A DNA stretch of 64,000 bases, taken from NCBI RefSeq assembly GCF_014839805.1, contig NC_051140.1, positions 14,281,826 through 14,345,825 on the forward strand, given 5' to 3'. Shown in pieces: positions 38,201 to 49,678 of the stretch (positions within the stretch are counted from its first letter, which is position 1; the number at the start of each line of letters is the position of its first letter). A model generated the notes under the pieces. That model saw only the letters and a program-made list of their open reading frames with translations, did not search any database and was not told the DNA's origin. The translations under genes and the position numbers were made by a program. Source of the DNA: Manduca sexta (lineage: Eukaryota; Arthropoda; Insecta; Lepidoptera; Sphingidae).

Positions 38201-38752
38201 TTGGGACTCCAAAGAATAGAATGTAATAGCACCAGTCTGTAATTATATTAAATTCTTAATAAAATATACTAATATATTAATATGTAATTATGTAAAAAAC
38301 TTCAAACTTACTTTAGATCCAATAATGACTACATTTTCTGACTCTTTAGTCAGCCAAAACACAACTGAAGTTGCCTCTGCAATACTGCCAAGTGGTAGCA
38401 CAGTAACACTTGACAGTGACCATTTGTGGTCAAATGCATTTTGCGGAACGAACAGCGGCAAGAATGGCACCAATAGCACTTTCTGCTCGCTTATCATAAG
38501 AACCCAAGTACCGCTAGGCTCGAAGCACATACAGTATATAGGATTATCCAAAAAATCCCAATCATAATTTTTTTCGGCTCTACCGGTTTGTGGATTGATA
38601 TAAATAAATATAAGCTCTTTGCCACTTGAAAATGCAAAAAACTTTTTTAAGCCGACTTCATAGAAACTATATGTAGCTACATCTATTTGAACCAGCACAT
38701 CTAGTTTAAACAAACCAGAAAAGTCTAAGGGATCTCCGTGTACAAGAGACAT
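29266..38752 (-). CDS. ca: RCC1-repeat protein with N-terminal propeller-like region, probable claret orthologue
   Basis: Eighteen minus-strand exons: 38312-38752, 38114-38236, 37603-37780, 37170-37324, 36867-37022, 35215-35435, 34864-35035, 34515-34684, 34161-34443, 34000-34083, 33559-33849, 32833-33053, 31697-31781, 31240-31425, 30805-31029, 30554-30638, 30263-30474, 29266-30186. Phases agree through exon 17; the total is about 1403 residues. Residues 1 to about 480 look like a WD/beta-propeller region. RCC1 repeats fill about 735-1096, with motifs such as GDNMFGQLG, WGVHGQLGLG, CGACHSLVL and GWGLNFDGQL. An acidic/helical tail follows. RCC1 repeats act as GTPase exchange factors; Drosophila claret is an RCC1-like protein acting with the Rab Lightoid in eye pigment granules. 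The claret name is a judgement from layout and family memory; another RCC1 protein is possible. The last exon has three single-base breaks. Confidence 0.75.
32100..32112. repeat. Poly-C tract (13 C) in RCC1-gene intron 12
   Basis: Thirteen consecutive C within AT-rich intron sequence. It is a likely length-polymorphic and error-prone site. Confidence 0.9.
32690..32795 (+). mobile_element. SINE 3'-tail fragment (Metulj-like)
   Basis: AACGTGGTGGACTTGC and GCTCAGCAGTGGGCAGTATA match the 3' part of the Metulj-like SINE at 57003-57310, in plus orientation. The head is absent. It lies in intron 12 of the RCC1-repeat gene. Confidence 0.6.
35871..36745 (+). mobile_element. RTE-like interspersed element with internal tandem array
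   Basis: The element begins ACTAGCTTTTGCCCGCGGCT and ends near CAGCTTTATATAATAGTATA, the usual flanks of a very common lepidopteran repeat. Fragments of related type occur at 53575-53830 and 59940-60070. It lies in intron 5 of the RCC1-repeat gene. Most of its length is a tandem array (next entry). No open frame remains. Confidence 0.65.
36200..36695 (+). repeat. Tandem repeat, 123-bp unit, about four copies
   Basis: The word GCTCCGCTCC (one copy GCTCTGCTCC) starts at 36211, 36334, 36457 and 36580, so the period is exactly 123 bases. Each unit holds TAGCGTGATGATATATAGCC, AAGGGCTATCCA and GGTAGTTCCTGAGATTAG. Units differ by a few substitutions and no length change. Confidence 0.92.
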
Positions 38753-39556
38753 TTTGTTAATTTTGGTAGTTGGCCACAAATAACTTGAATAGCAATTAAA
38801 TTTTGGCCATTATAATAATATTATTACACTTGGGATGTTTTTTTTTATCTCCAACTATATGTAAAACACTCAGTTGTGACTGGAACTTCGAAGATATTAT
38901 ACATTAACAATACGTTTTACTTAATAGAAATTAACAGTTTATGGTTTTAATCCCTTCTATTTTAATTAAACGTAAATTCCATCATATAAATCTGTAAAGC
39001 GCAATAGCAATGACACTCACTGAGTCGCTTAGATAGACTGACATTTTCGATTGTCCATCTGACAACTGAGAAGGGCAACTCTAGTTTATTGGTCTCTGAG
39101 GGCAACTGACGGTTTAGGATGAATATGACAGATTATAGATGCCAAAGTGACGGCTAAGTGCCAGATGACGATTTTAGGCTAGATTTATACATTCGGAAAT
39201 GCATGTTAAGTTCCAAAACGGAATTCAGAATGACAAATACAATATAATGGGGTTGACAACGGACAAATGACGCTAGTAAAGCTCATTTCTAAATTTAGAC
39301 TCTTTTTAAGTCGAAAGCAATAGATATAAGAAGTTGTCATGACTGGCAATCACAAACATATTGATTTATTTTTTCTGGAGGCGAATTAGTTAGATCTCTC
39401 TGCCTTTGTCTGAAAAAATTAATTTGGCGAGCGTACTGACCGAAGACCCGGAATTCATTTCGTCACACTCAGTTAATAAGTACTTTAAGGGCTAATACGT
39501 GGATGAATACAACTTTTACTAAAATTTCAATTAGAATGTAAAATACCTAACTAAAT
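38753..39556. promoter_or_regulatory. Upstream region of the RCC1-repeat gene
   Basis: DNA directly 5' of the minus-strand start codon. It should hold that gene's 5' UTR and promoter. No specific element is recognised and no exon of another gene is seen. Confidence 0.4.
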
Positions 39557-40895
39557 ACTTAAGGTCAGGTGGGGCAAGTGCGCCGACGGGGTAAGTGCAC
39601 CTGCCCTAAAAAAATTGAAAACTATTGATGTTATACAATTACCGCAATCTTATATCTATGCTACTAACTGAAATATAGTTCCACTAAAAAACATAGATGG
39701 CTCTGTTCATTTTAATACGATTTATTCGCCATTTTATTTTAAGTGTCTTTTAGACCCGTAAACAGAGATGACCCCGTAAAATATAACATCAAATATTTCA
39801 AGATATTTAACATATTTCTGTAAACCAGTAAGGTGAACACATAGTTTAAACCTTTTATTTTAACTTCCTGCCTGAATTTTATTTATATATACTAAAATAA
39901 AGGATTTTTTAGCAATGCGAAAAAATGTACCTCAAAATTTTCGAGTAGGGCAAGTGCGCCACAGTTAATAGTCGTATGGCGCACTTGCCCCTGATCCATA
40001 TATAACCAACCTTTTTTGAGAATATGTTTTACTAACATGAATTATTATTATTAAAATGTTAGACTTAACGGTATATTTTTTTGTACTCAAGGTATTTTGT
40101 TTTGAGCCGACTTAAATAAAAGGGCGTATTAGTTAATTCATCGTATATTTGTTGTTTTAGATGGTTCGTTTTTTAAAAAATAAAAACTGAAATACCTTGG
40201 TCTAGAGCAACTTTACGTGAAATGGTTGCAAATGTTCGATCAGGCACGTTATCTGGGTATAATGCAGCTAAAACATATCAAATATCATAAGGTCAAATTC
40301 TAAGTAATTGAGTTATAACGCATTCAAAATCGTTAATTCCTACATTTTTGTATGTTTTCTTTAGTTTTTAGAAATAAAATGGATTTCGTATTAGGGTACT
40401 ATTTTTTTATTCCAACATATCCGCACACAAAACTCTAATATTAATACCTAAATATAGCAAAAGAAATTGTAAAATGTTTTGAAGCCCTGATTTACAAATA
40501 TATGGCGCACTTACCCCGAATTTGATTTGACAGCCATAGTTTGTTATAATATTGAGTGATTAAAAATTATCCAAGAGCAATGCGAGTAAAACCTATTTCT
40601 CTATGGACTAAAATGAGTGTTTTCTTTATAATGTTTCATATTGGCGTTTTTGTACACAGGCGCACTTACCCCATTTCCGGAGGCAAGTGCGCCTACTTCC
40701 ATTTTTTTTACTTTGAGCAATATATTATTAATTTATGGTCCGATTTCCTTGAATGGCTATAGATTGTTAACACAAAATACCAAATATTCTTAAATTAATA
40801 AAATTACATTCTTAAGTCAAAACAAAAAGAAATTATTTTGCATTGAATCCAGCTATGAAAAATTTATGGCGCACTTCCCCCGACTGACCTTACTT
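39557..40895. mobile_element. Non-autonomous DNA transposon with TIRs and ACTT target duplication
   Basis: The element 39561-40891 begins AAGGTCAGGTGGGGCAAGTG and ends with the near reverse complement (reading AAGGTCAGTCGGGGGAAGTG from the right). ACTT flanks both sides (39557-39560 and 40892-40895). The interior is AT-rich with no transposase-like frame. The TIR core GGGGCAAGTGCGCC and its variants recur at least eight times in both orientations: near 39571, 39588, 39948, 39978, 40504, 40659, 40682 and 40868. Such subterminal arrays commonly serve as transposase binding sites. A 4-bp duplication would fit groups such as Chapaev, but I cannot assign the superfamily. Confidence 0.8.
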
Positions 40896-41586
40896 CACAA
40901 AACTTGTAATTTACTCATTTCATATTTTGTTTTGTTATATTTCTAGTATCATTTTCTTTCTATATTGTATTCATTTTTAAATTAAATAAAAGCGGACGTG
41001 AAAGTAAAACAAATATTTTTTTATTTTATATCAGTTATGAATTTAGATCTGTTTCGTAAATCTATTTTTTCCCAGGTAATCTATCTTCCTAGTTTCTAGT
41101 CTAGTAGAAAAGTGGCCACATTTCTATTTTTTTAGAAAAATGAGAGGCTAGCACCTTTGTGCTATGAGGCTACACTATTCATATTAACATTTACATTCCA
41201 TAAGATATTCCATCTTCTATCTGAAAACCCGGAATTTTCTACACAACTCGTAAATAAAAACTAGCCGTCTGTTTTGGAAACGTCAACAAAACTACACATA
41301 TCAATATTTAAGAATATGTATGGGTGCATGCGGAATACTTTTTCGTAGGGTATTGCATATCTATACTGTTTGAAAATGATTGGGCAAGCATCCATTGTTC
41401 AGATTCTGAATTTCAAATCCTAAATTCGGAATTATGTACTATTTGTATAAGCTAGACCTTATATTCCATTCCATAGATTTTAATTTTCAAAAACAATACA
41501 GATATTTGACATCTGTTTGACATAAATAAACAAAGCGCGCACAAGGGCGCAATATTTAATTTTAATGCGCAAGATCAAATATAATA
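40896..41586. other. Spacer, nothing recognised
   Basis: AT-rich DNA between the transposon and the duplicated block. No exon or repeat recognised. Confidence 0.5.
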
Positions 41587-41737
41587 TTGCACATTTTTTT
41601 GTCTTGGCGCAAATATATCGTTATAATTTTGTGCAGTATAACATTGATATCCCAAGTAATTGTTTTAGCGAACGTTTTTTATAAACTTAATTGAAAACTC
41701 TTTCAGAACCTCTCAGAAGTTGTGTTAGACAGCTACA

Positions 41738-43290
41738 ATGTTTGCCTTTCGTCGTATTCCGTTCAAGCACAGTGTAACGTTCAAGCAACAATGTCGAAAT
41801 GAGTCTATATTTCATCGTGGTGTTCAATATTTTTTTAAGAAAAATTTATTGCTTACGAATAGTCTAACCTCTGGAGGGTTTTTGGCCATTGGTGATTTGA
41901 TACAACAAGAAATTGAATTTCAATCAAAAATTTTACCCGAAAGATATGATTGGCTCAGAGCAGGTAATGTTTTTTTTTTAACGTATAATGCACCATATAA
42001 ATCAATAATAATAATAATAATATCAGCCCTGTATTATATACTTGCCCACTGCTGAGCACGGGCCTCCTCTACTACTGAGAGGGATTAGGCCTTAGTCCAC
42101 CACGCTGGCCTAGTGCGGATTGGTAGACTTCACACACCTTCGAAATTCCTATAGAGAACTTCTCAGATGTGCAGGCTTCCTCACGATGTTTTCCTTCACC
42201 GTTAAAGCGAACGATAAATTCACAAAGAATACACACATGATTTTTTAGAAAATTCAGAGGTGTGTGCCCTTGGGATTTGAACCTGCGGACATTCGTCTTG
42301 GCAGTCTGTTCCACACCCAACTAGGCTATCGCCGCTTCAATAAATCAAACTGCAATATATTGCAGTTCTATGTGTCTATAATATTATTCTTATTTCAGCT
42401 CGTATGTTTATAGTGGGCACATTAATGGGTCCTATGCACCATTATTATTATATTTATTTAGATAAAATATTGCCCAAGGCAAACTTCAAAACTGTATTCA
42501 CAAAAATACTATGTGATCAAGCAGTTGTATCTCCACTTACTATATTGTGTTTTTTCTATGGAATGGGAATCCTTGAGAATAAATCTTTAGAGGAAAGCAA
42601 GGATGAACTTGTAAAGAAATTTAAATATGTGTACTTGGTATGTAGCATAATCTATATTTCCCACTTAACCTTCAAAATTAATTTATTTTTCTGTTAAGTC
42701 CTCTTAAACTATACATTTATTTTCACATTTTTAAAATTAAATTTGTATTCAATTCCTCTTTTGTCCTATTTTATTGAATAATTGACAATATGATGACATT
42801 GGTTGACAATATTATTAATAGGGGTTTGGATTGATATTGTTTTTTGTATTTACGTAACTATTTAATTATGTGAAAATTAGCAAGCTAAAACAATCACAAA
42901 ATAATTTAGTAATATCCTACATACTTATATTCTTGTCTCTTTCTTACAAGAAAAAATATTCAGAGTATGACAATCATTAGGTTATACAATCTTGTCTGTA
43001 TGTAATTTTTGTTATTATTGGTATTACTATTTTCCAACCCACTTTTATCTAAATTAATAATATTTAAATGCAATATAAATAATATTTTTTTATAAGTCAA
43101 ATTGTAAGAATTTTTCTTTCTTTTTCAGGGTGACTGCTTGTATTGGCCACCAGTACAATTCTTAAACTTTTACTACTTACCCACGCATTACAGAGTCTTA
43201 TACATTAATTTAGCAACAATGATATTTAATATATTCCTATCATTTAAAAAACAAGTAGGTGCTAATTTTTTCCAAAAAAAATATTATTAA
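41738..43290 (+). CDS. MPV17L2: Mpv17-like protein 2, copy 2, with altered C-terminus
   Basis: Exons 41738-41963, 42399-42637 and 43129-43290. The first 194 residues differ from copy 1 by only a few substitutions, and all splice sites are kept. A deletion of about 270 bp relative to copy 1 begins right after the FLSF codons. The normal last seven residues and stop are gone. The frame instead reads into former 3' UTR for 14 codons (KKQVGANFFQKKYY) before TAA, giving 208 residues. The core family signature in exon 3 is intact, so the protein may still fold. A 335-bp SINE sits in intron 1. Probably the second allele of the gene at 151-1348. Confidence 0.85.
41997..42347 (-). mobile_element. Metulj-like SINE inserted in MPV17L2 intron 1, with target duplication
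   Basis: The element 42005-42339 is flanked by ATAAATCA at 41997-42004 and 42340-42347. On the minus strand it starts GCGGCGATAGCCTAGTTGGG (A box) with B box GGTTCAAATCC, and it ends in an ATT-repeat tail. This is the structure of the lepidopteran Metulj SINEs. Copy 1 has the empty site, with one ATAAATCA, at about 407-414. The insertion is therefore recent relative to the split of the two copies. Confidence 0.9.
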
Positions 43291-45371
43291 GTACTTATAT
43301 GAATTCCCAAGTTTGCTGCATATGCCCAGTGTTTCAGGCACTTCAATAAATAATCCCAAACTCAATCTTCAAACTGATTCTGAAAATGAACCAATCAAAA
43401 TAACTCCTTTGTAAACATGTCAAAAATATTTTTCCTGATTCGTATGAGCTGGATAAAAAAAATCGATTGGGATTGTTTATTGCAAATGGCGGTTAATAAA
43501 AATGACATCTACTTGTCTTATTGTTGCAATTCTACAAGATGCAAGTTGATATGGAGGATGAGAAAAGTATGAATTGTAAAGTCGAGAGCACATGTTCCTC
43601 CACCACTTCCCCTTTCCCGCTTTAATAATAATATAGAGCAGAACGTAATTTACCCTACGGAAAATTAGGAATGGAATATGTGAATTCATTAGAGTTTCGA
43701 CGTATAGGAATGATCGATCAAGAAAGTTAAGTCAAGTCAAAAGCTTAGGTCTTTGGTTGGTTACATTTGGCAACTTTTTTAGAATCTATGGGATAGGGGG
43801 AGAGCGGGGGCAGCTACCTTTCCCTTGGCGACGTAATCTTAAGTTTTTTTTAGTAAATACAGAAATAAACGTATAATTAAACAAACACTGTTTCATATCC
43901 ACTATGACATTTAATTACATAGGATATTAAACCATAAACAGACTGTGTTTTATTAAATTACTGTAGCATCATTACAAAAGTATACAAAAATGTATACCTA
44001 TTGCTTTTATCTTGCCATGGACATTCAGTAGATAAAAGGTTCACAACATTGACGTAAGTATATTCTATAGACACGAACGTCCATATAAATTATTTGTTCA
44101 AAATCTGAACTAAAATTGCAATCAAAACGTCAATGTTATAACCAATTTATTCACATGAACAACAAATAATTTTACTTATTTGACTAATATTTTTTATTCA
44201 CATCCAGGTTTACACTGTACATAACCACTCGCTATCAATATTGAAATCATACTGAAGTCAGGAGTACAGATTGGAGTATATTTGAGTCGAACACAATGCG
44301 TGTACGGAACGCCAGATCTAGTACGTAGTACATAAGTAATATACATCGATTGCTCACAATAATTATTATATTCCAAAAATGTTAGGTTTCTAACGAAAAC
44401 TGGCTGAATATATTTAATTTTATGTATTTTTAATGTTATCATTACATCCATTACAGAAATTAGATATTTTAAGCAATATTCCGTGTGGGGGTTTTTATTT
44501 TAATTATTTTATTCCTGACCAGTAAATACTACTTCCTGACTAGATAAATAGAACATCAAATCATATAGGATCATTTTTTATTGTGGTCAATTAGCATAAT
44601 TTGCAGGTAAGTAAAAATAATGCTTACCATGCATGAATTCATGTTCGTATATTTTTATAATTAGCAAAATTTTAACGTAGGTACGTAAATATACTGCTTA
44701 GCAGGCATGGTAGTCGAAAACCATGCTCATAAATGAATACTGATTATTATGTTATTTTTTAAAGTAAAAATAAACTCAAAGATATTATCACAAATCAGTA
44801 TAGACATACTTTCTCGAAGTCAGTACTGTACCGTTTGGCATAATTGAGCCTAATTCATCATAGGTATTACATATCCTATTGCTTTTTATAGTATTTAAGA
44901 AGTACTGTGAAATACTCCATGTTTCATTAGGTGTGCGCTTAGATTAGACTATCTAGGAAGGACGCGCCATGTGTGTTTTGTTGCAAACAAGAAAATTCTG
45001 TCATTTTCAATGTAACTACTTAGAAAGAGCAATATATTATACTATATCGATTTGTGTCGTTATAAACGCACACTTAACAGTTATTATAAATTTACGTATA
45101 AGCATTTAGTTTAATACTTTGATAGAAAGGAATGATCACACAAGGCGCGTACTTTATATATTGTCTAAGGGTTTTAATATCTGGTTACAAAAACATTATT
45201 TTTTCGGTTAGAATAACTAAATACAGATAACTGTCTATCGAATATATTATCTAAGCCACTATATTGATATCCCACAGTTTTGAAAAGATGTCCAGTTTAT
45301 TTCAAAAGTTGATAGATGAATTGCACACTGGCACTATGAATTCCTATTTTCAGCACTTACAATATTATATT

Positions 45372-48201
45372 TTAACCCCAACACATAGTCCAATCATCTA
45401 TTCTTGTCTGTAGTTTCACTACTATACTATATAACGATAATGCTGGTCCTAGGGGAAGCCCGAGCCCTCTAACGATGTCGGCGCGGCGTGCCATACATAG
45501 AGCTGGTCCATCGAATTCCTAAAAATAAAGAAAACGATTACTGTGATTTTATCCTCAGGCATGTACAAGATATTAAATATCTTCTCAAAGTAATCAATAA
45601 AGTTACATCATAAAAAAAGTGACACATATTAAATCTATTAAAAAATTACAAAGAATTTACAAAATAATACTTGCCTGTTCTTTCAATATTGGTGCAGCCT
45701 CAGGATGATGTTTTGAAAAATATTGAAACACGTCATCTGTAGTCCAATTTGTTATACTCAGGTATATTTGGATCTATAGGAGTATCTTCTGACAACTTTG
45801 ATGGTGCTCTATCTAATTCGTGTGGTTTTAAGAAAGGATCTAAAGATGGTGAGTTTTGAGCTATGTATTCAATATTCCTTGGTATTATTGCAGGCGAGCC
45901 AACTGCAGCCGGCCGGAATTCTAGACAGTTATGGCACTCCCACTGGTCCCAGGCTATATGTCTCTCTGGTATTCTAGGAGCGTGACAAAGTGCGTGATAA
46001 GCGTCTGAACATATACTGCACACCGTGAGAATACCCTGCAATGAAGAATTTGAATTTGGATAAAAGTTATATATAATTTTTATTGTCTTAAACAGTTCAT
46101 AAGAGGTTGGAATGGGACATTTGAAAGTATGTAATTAGTAATTACAGATAAATTTCTTACACGAAGACGCGCCTCAGGATTTTCCCTAATGATAAGTGAT
46201 TATCGTATTATGTACCTATATGTATGACGTTATTCATCGTATTACTGTAAGCAGTAATACGATGAATAACGTCAGGAAATTGCAATATCATATTATATGA
46301 TACTGAAAACAGATAGGATTATAATTCAAAAGTTTGGTATAAGTATCAACTAGAAGTGGTGGGGCGCGTCTTTGTGGATGAAATTACCTATACCACCCTA
46401 CAAGGCTACATGGACAACTATAGATTTGTATTGGGTCAGGTGATTCTGGTAAGAGAGAATAGTAAAAGAAATGCAAATTATCAGAAGCCTGATATCGAAA
46501 TAATACTATTTTTCGGATTTTATCGCGTTTTTTATATTATATTCATAGGCTCGGTACAGACTCGTACTATGATAACGTCGGAAGAAAATTATAGGTAATA
46601 TAAAAAACTACGATAAATGCCACAAACATAGTTTTAGTTCGATGGTCAACATTCGCTTGAACATAAGAAATCAAAAGACTTTTGAGAACTTCAGCAATCA
46701 TCAATGTCAGTTAAATTCTGTTTGGTCTAAATTCTAAAACATGATTGTTGATAATGATTACTTCTTAACCGAATTTCAGCCACGGCGGCCAATCTTAACG
46801 GAGAGCCAAGTACGCAGAAGATATTGTAGTGCACAAGTGTGTGCGCAGTACACAGTTGCCTTCTCTGTTCGTTCATTCTCTTAGTCTGGTGAAACAGCAA
46901 TCCATGACCTGTGAGAGATCAGGCGCAGGAACAAAGGCTTTACATGCTTTCCGAGGCACGGGGGTATCACATCGCCAACTCCCCAACTCTGAGCTGCGAC
47001 TGAGTAATTTTTAAGATTGAACAACCCTGTCACAATTATTTTGCCCGACCAGGGATTCGTACCCGAGACCTCAGCACGGTTGTCGTACGCGTACCGTGTA
47101 CGATTAAAACTACGCCACCGAGACAGTCAATTTTAAAACGTAGGTCAGTCTACAAAATATACTTACCTCCGAAGTAGATCAACGTTAGAACTACATTAGC
47201 CCGATATGGGATACGTATGTCTATCTCGACGTTTCGGATCTTTAATATGGTAACTAGTATCATAAAGCTACAGTTGAGTGTGTCCAAATGTGACGAATGG
47301 TTGGCGAGTACGTGTGTTTGCATATCTCAGATGCTACGCACGTGCAAATTTGTTAGCTTTCTGTTTAAAAAGAATAAGTGTCCGCGAACTCCACGTGTGC
47401 TTAATGCTAGACATTATTAAAAGCGCGTAAACAATTGTATTGTAAGAACTGCACGCAAGCGGCGCGTTCGCCATATTTGGAGGCACCCCGTAGGTTCTAA
47501 CAATACCATATTTTCGTCGGCGTTTGACTGAATGCGTGATGTTTTTACATTTCAACGCATCAGCAACGCTTAGATCTGCGGTTATTTATAGAAGACATGC
47601 ATTGCAGGTTTCATACAATTAAGAAATTAAAAAACTTACAGCATCATTTGTTTCGCAACAAACAACACATGTCTTGCAATGTGGACATTGCCACGTGTTG
47701 TCTGGACGAGGCTTTAGAATTCCCGAACCCGATTGTAGGCAACGCAAATGTGCTTTATTGTTACAATCTCTGCATTCTATTAATCTGTCATTTGATCCTC
47801 GAGGTTTTGAATTCGACAAACAGAGCACACTCCCCCTGACTCTTCATGTGGAAGGGAGTCATCCTGTTCTATTTCATCACCACTCCCATCAAAAGATAAT
47901 TGACTTTCTGACAATGTTGTACCTTCTTCTTTTATATGACCAGCAATCATCAGCCTCTTCTTAATAGTACTTTTATTTAAAGAACCCACTGGTCTCCCTC
48001 GTTTCCTTTTGCTGGGTACATTGTTATCTGATGGATCAAACACTTTCTTGGCCATTTTACGTCTTTCCCCTACTCTTACACCGGCATTCCTGGTAGTGCT
48101 ACTGCTAGGTCCACTGCTACCAGCGCCACCACCACGTTTTTTGGGCCTGCCTCTCATTCTTTGAGGGATGATCTACATGACGAGTTTGCAGAAGAAGTCA
48201 T
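45372..48201 (-). CDS. PHD/SAM chromatin protein, copy 2, 3' half with extra frameshifts
   Basis: Only the last three exons are present: 47640-48201, 45675-46035 and 45372-45518. The two winged-helix exons would lie past the gap at 49179. All splice sites match copy 1, including the GC-AG donor of the last intron. Two single-base differences break the frame compared with copy 1. One is a lost G in a GGGG run near 48166, just before the first AT-hook. The other is an added base near 45757, at the start of the SAM domain (reads PEYNKLDYR then stop). The break after CSVC in the first PHD finger is shared with copy 1. Either an unpolished allele or a decaying copy. Confidence 0.75.
46225..46274. 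repeat. Perfect 23-bp inverted repeat, copy 2
   Basis: Same hairpin as 4609-4658 with identical arms and TAAG loop. The sequence after it differs from copy 1. Confidence 0.9.
46775..47132 (-). mobile_element. tRNA-derived SINE, minus orientation, copy 2
   Basis: Counterpart of 5150-5475, but with about 44 more internal bases (around 46857-46900) that restore the body seen at 21660-21730. Copy 1 therefore carries the deletion. Confidence 0.8.
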
Positions 48202-49178
48202 CTGGAACATAAATGATCTAATATTTATTTAAATTATTGTTTCAATTTAATTTTTATTTTACATTGGTTCAAAAATTAATTAGGATAAATTATTTGCTGA
48301 TGTGACACAATCAATGACAATTGACAGCAAAGAAACTTCAATATCAAAAAATATTATATTGTGACATTGCATAAATAAGGTTTTAAATTTCATCTGAATC
48401 ATGAAAATGTGCATGAGCTTTATTGCAAGAATATCTAGAGTCTTCAGCAAGTCTTGCTGATTCTTAACGCGAATATTTCCTTCTAAGGGCGGATTATGCT
48501 AGCATATTCTATAGAGCATGGAAATAGCACCTGTACTGTGGTTTTAACAAGAAGCTTTTAATTTTTCTATTATATACACATCTGTGATTAAAATTATGTG
48601 TGTAATGACTGTTATGTTCCAGTTTGAAGGATATTGTAGCCAGTGTAACTAGTGGATATAATGAGACTTAACATCTCATGTCTCAGGATGGCAAGCGCAG
48701 TGGAAAACAAACCATACTTTGTAATCCAATGTGTTTGGATGGTGTTTTTATTGTTAATAGGAGGTCCTATTGCTTATCATCAGGCAAACAATAAGCTCGT
48801 CTCATCATTCAAAGAAAAGAAAAAGTAAACTTATGGATTAAAAACTAAACAACCTTCAAAAACTAGAAAAAAACAAAAGCAATTATATATTATAAACAGA
48901 TTACTAATTTTGACTCAGTAACCAATTTAAATAAAATAAATATATTTCAATTGAAGATTGTTTTATATATTTTCTTGGGTTTTACCTGGCTTAGCAATTT
49001 TAACTGGTCACTACTTCAAAATTAGTAGCCTGTATATAAAGTAAAATAAAATATTTTTGGTTTTAGTTGTTTTATGAGGGTGGTAAATTATTTTCTTGGA
49101 ATTTTTTTTTGTGTTAGTAAAAAATGAACCCAACACAACACTAGAAAGTCACATAATAGCATAAATTTGATTTCATTC

Positions 49179-49678
49179 NNNNNNNNNNNNNNNNNNNNNN
49201 NNNNNNNNNNNNNNNNNNNNNNNNNNNNNNNNNNNNNNNNNNNNNNNNNNNNNNNNNNNNNNNNNNNNNNNNNNNNNNNNNNNNNNNNNNNNNNNNNNNN
49301 NNNNNNNNNNNNNNNNNNNNNNNNNNNNNNNNNNNNNNNNNNNNNNNNNNNNNNNNNNNNNNNNNNNNNNNNNNNNNNNNNNNNNNNNNNNNNNNNNNNN
49401 NNNNNNNNNNNNNNNNNNNNNNNNNNNNNNNNNNNNNNNNNNNNNNNNNNNNNNNNNNNNNNNNNNNNNNNNNNNNNNNNNNNNNNNNNNNNNNNNNNNN
49501 NNNNNNNNNNNNNNNNNNNNNNNNNNNNNNNNNNNNNNNNNNNNNNNNNNNNNNNNNNNNNNNNNNNNNNNNNNNNNNNNNNNNNNNNNNNNNNNNNNNN
49601 NNNNNNNNNNNNNNNNNNNNNNNNNNNNNNNNNNNNNNNNNNNNNNNNNNNNNNNNNNNNNNNNNNNNNNNNNNNNNN
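49179..49678. other. Assembly gap, exactly 500 N
   Basis: Second fixed-length gap. The duplicated block ends at its left edge. The DNA on its right is not the expected continuation seen after 7443. Confidence 0.99.

Larger units (their letters stand above)
41587..49178 (+). repeat. Duplicated segment, copy 2 (partner 1-7443)
   Basis: Same order and orientation as 1-7443, matching through coding and non-coding sequence with scattered substitutions and indels. It ends at the exact base before the second 500-N gap. That base corresponds to 7443 in copy 1, in the middle of the PHD/SAM gene's second intron. A biological duplication would not be expected to end at a gap. An unmerged overlap between two contigs would. 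Confidence 0.93.

Noticed and set aside
1..49178. True tandem gene duplication of MPV17L2 and the PHD/SAM gene
   Set aside because: The identity in spacers is as high as in exons, copy 2 ends exactly at a gap, and differences are of allelic type. Kept only as the less likely alternative.
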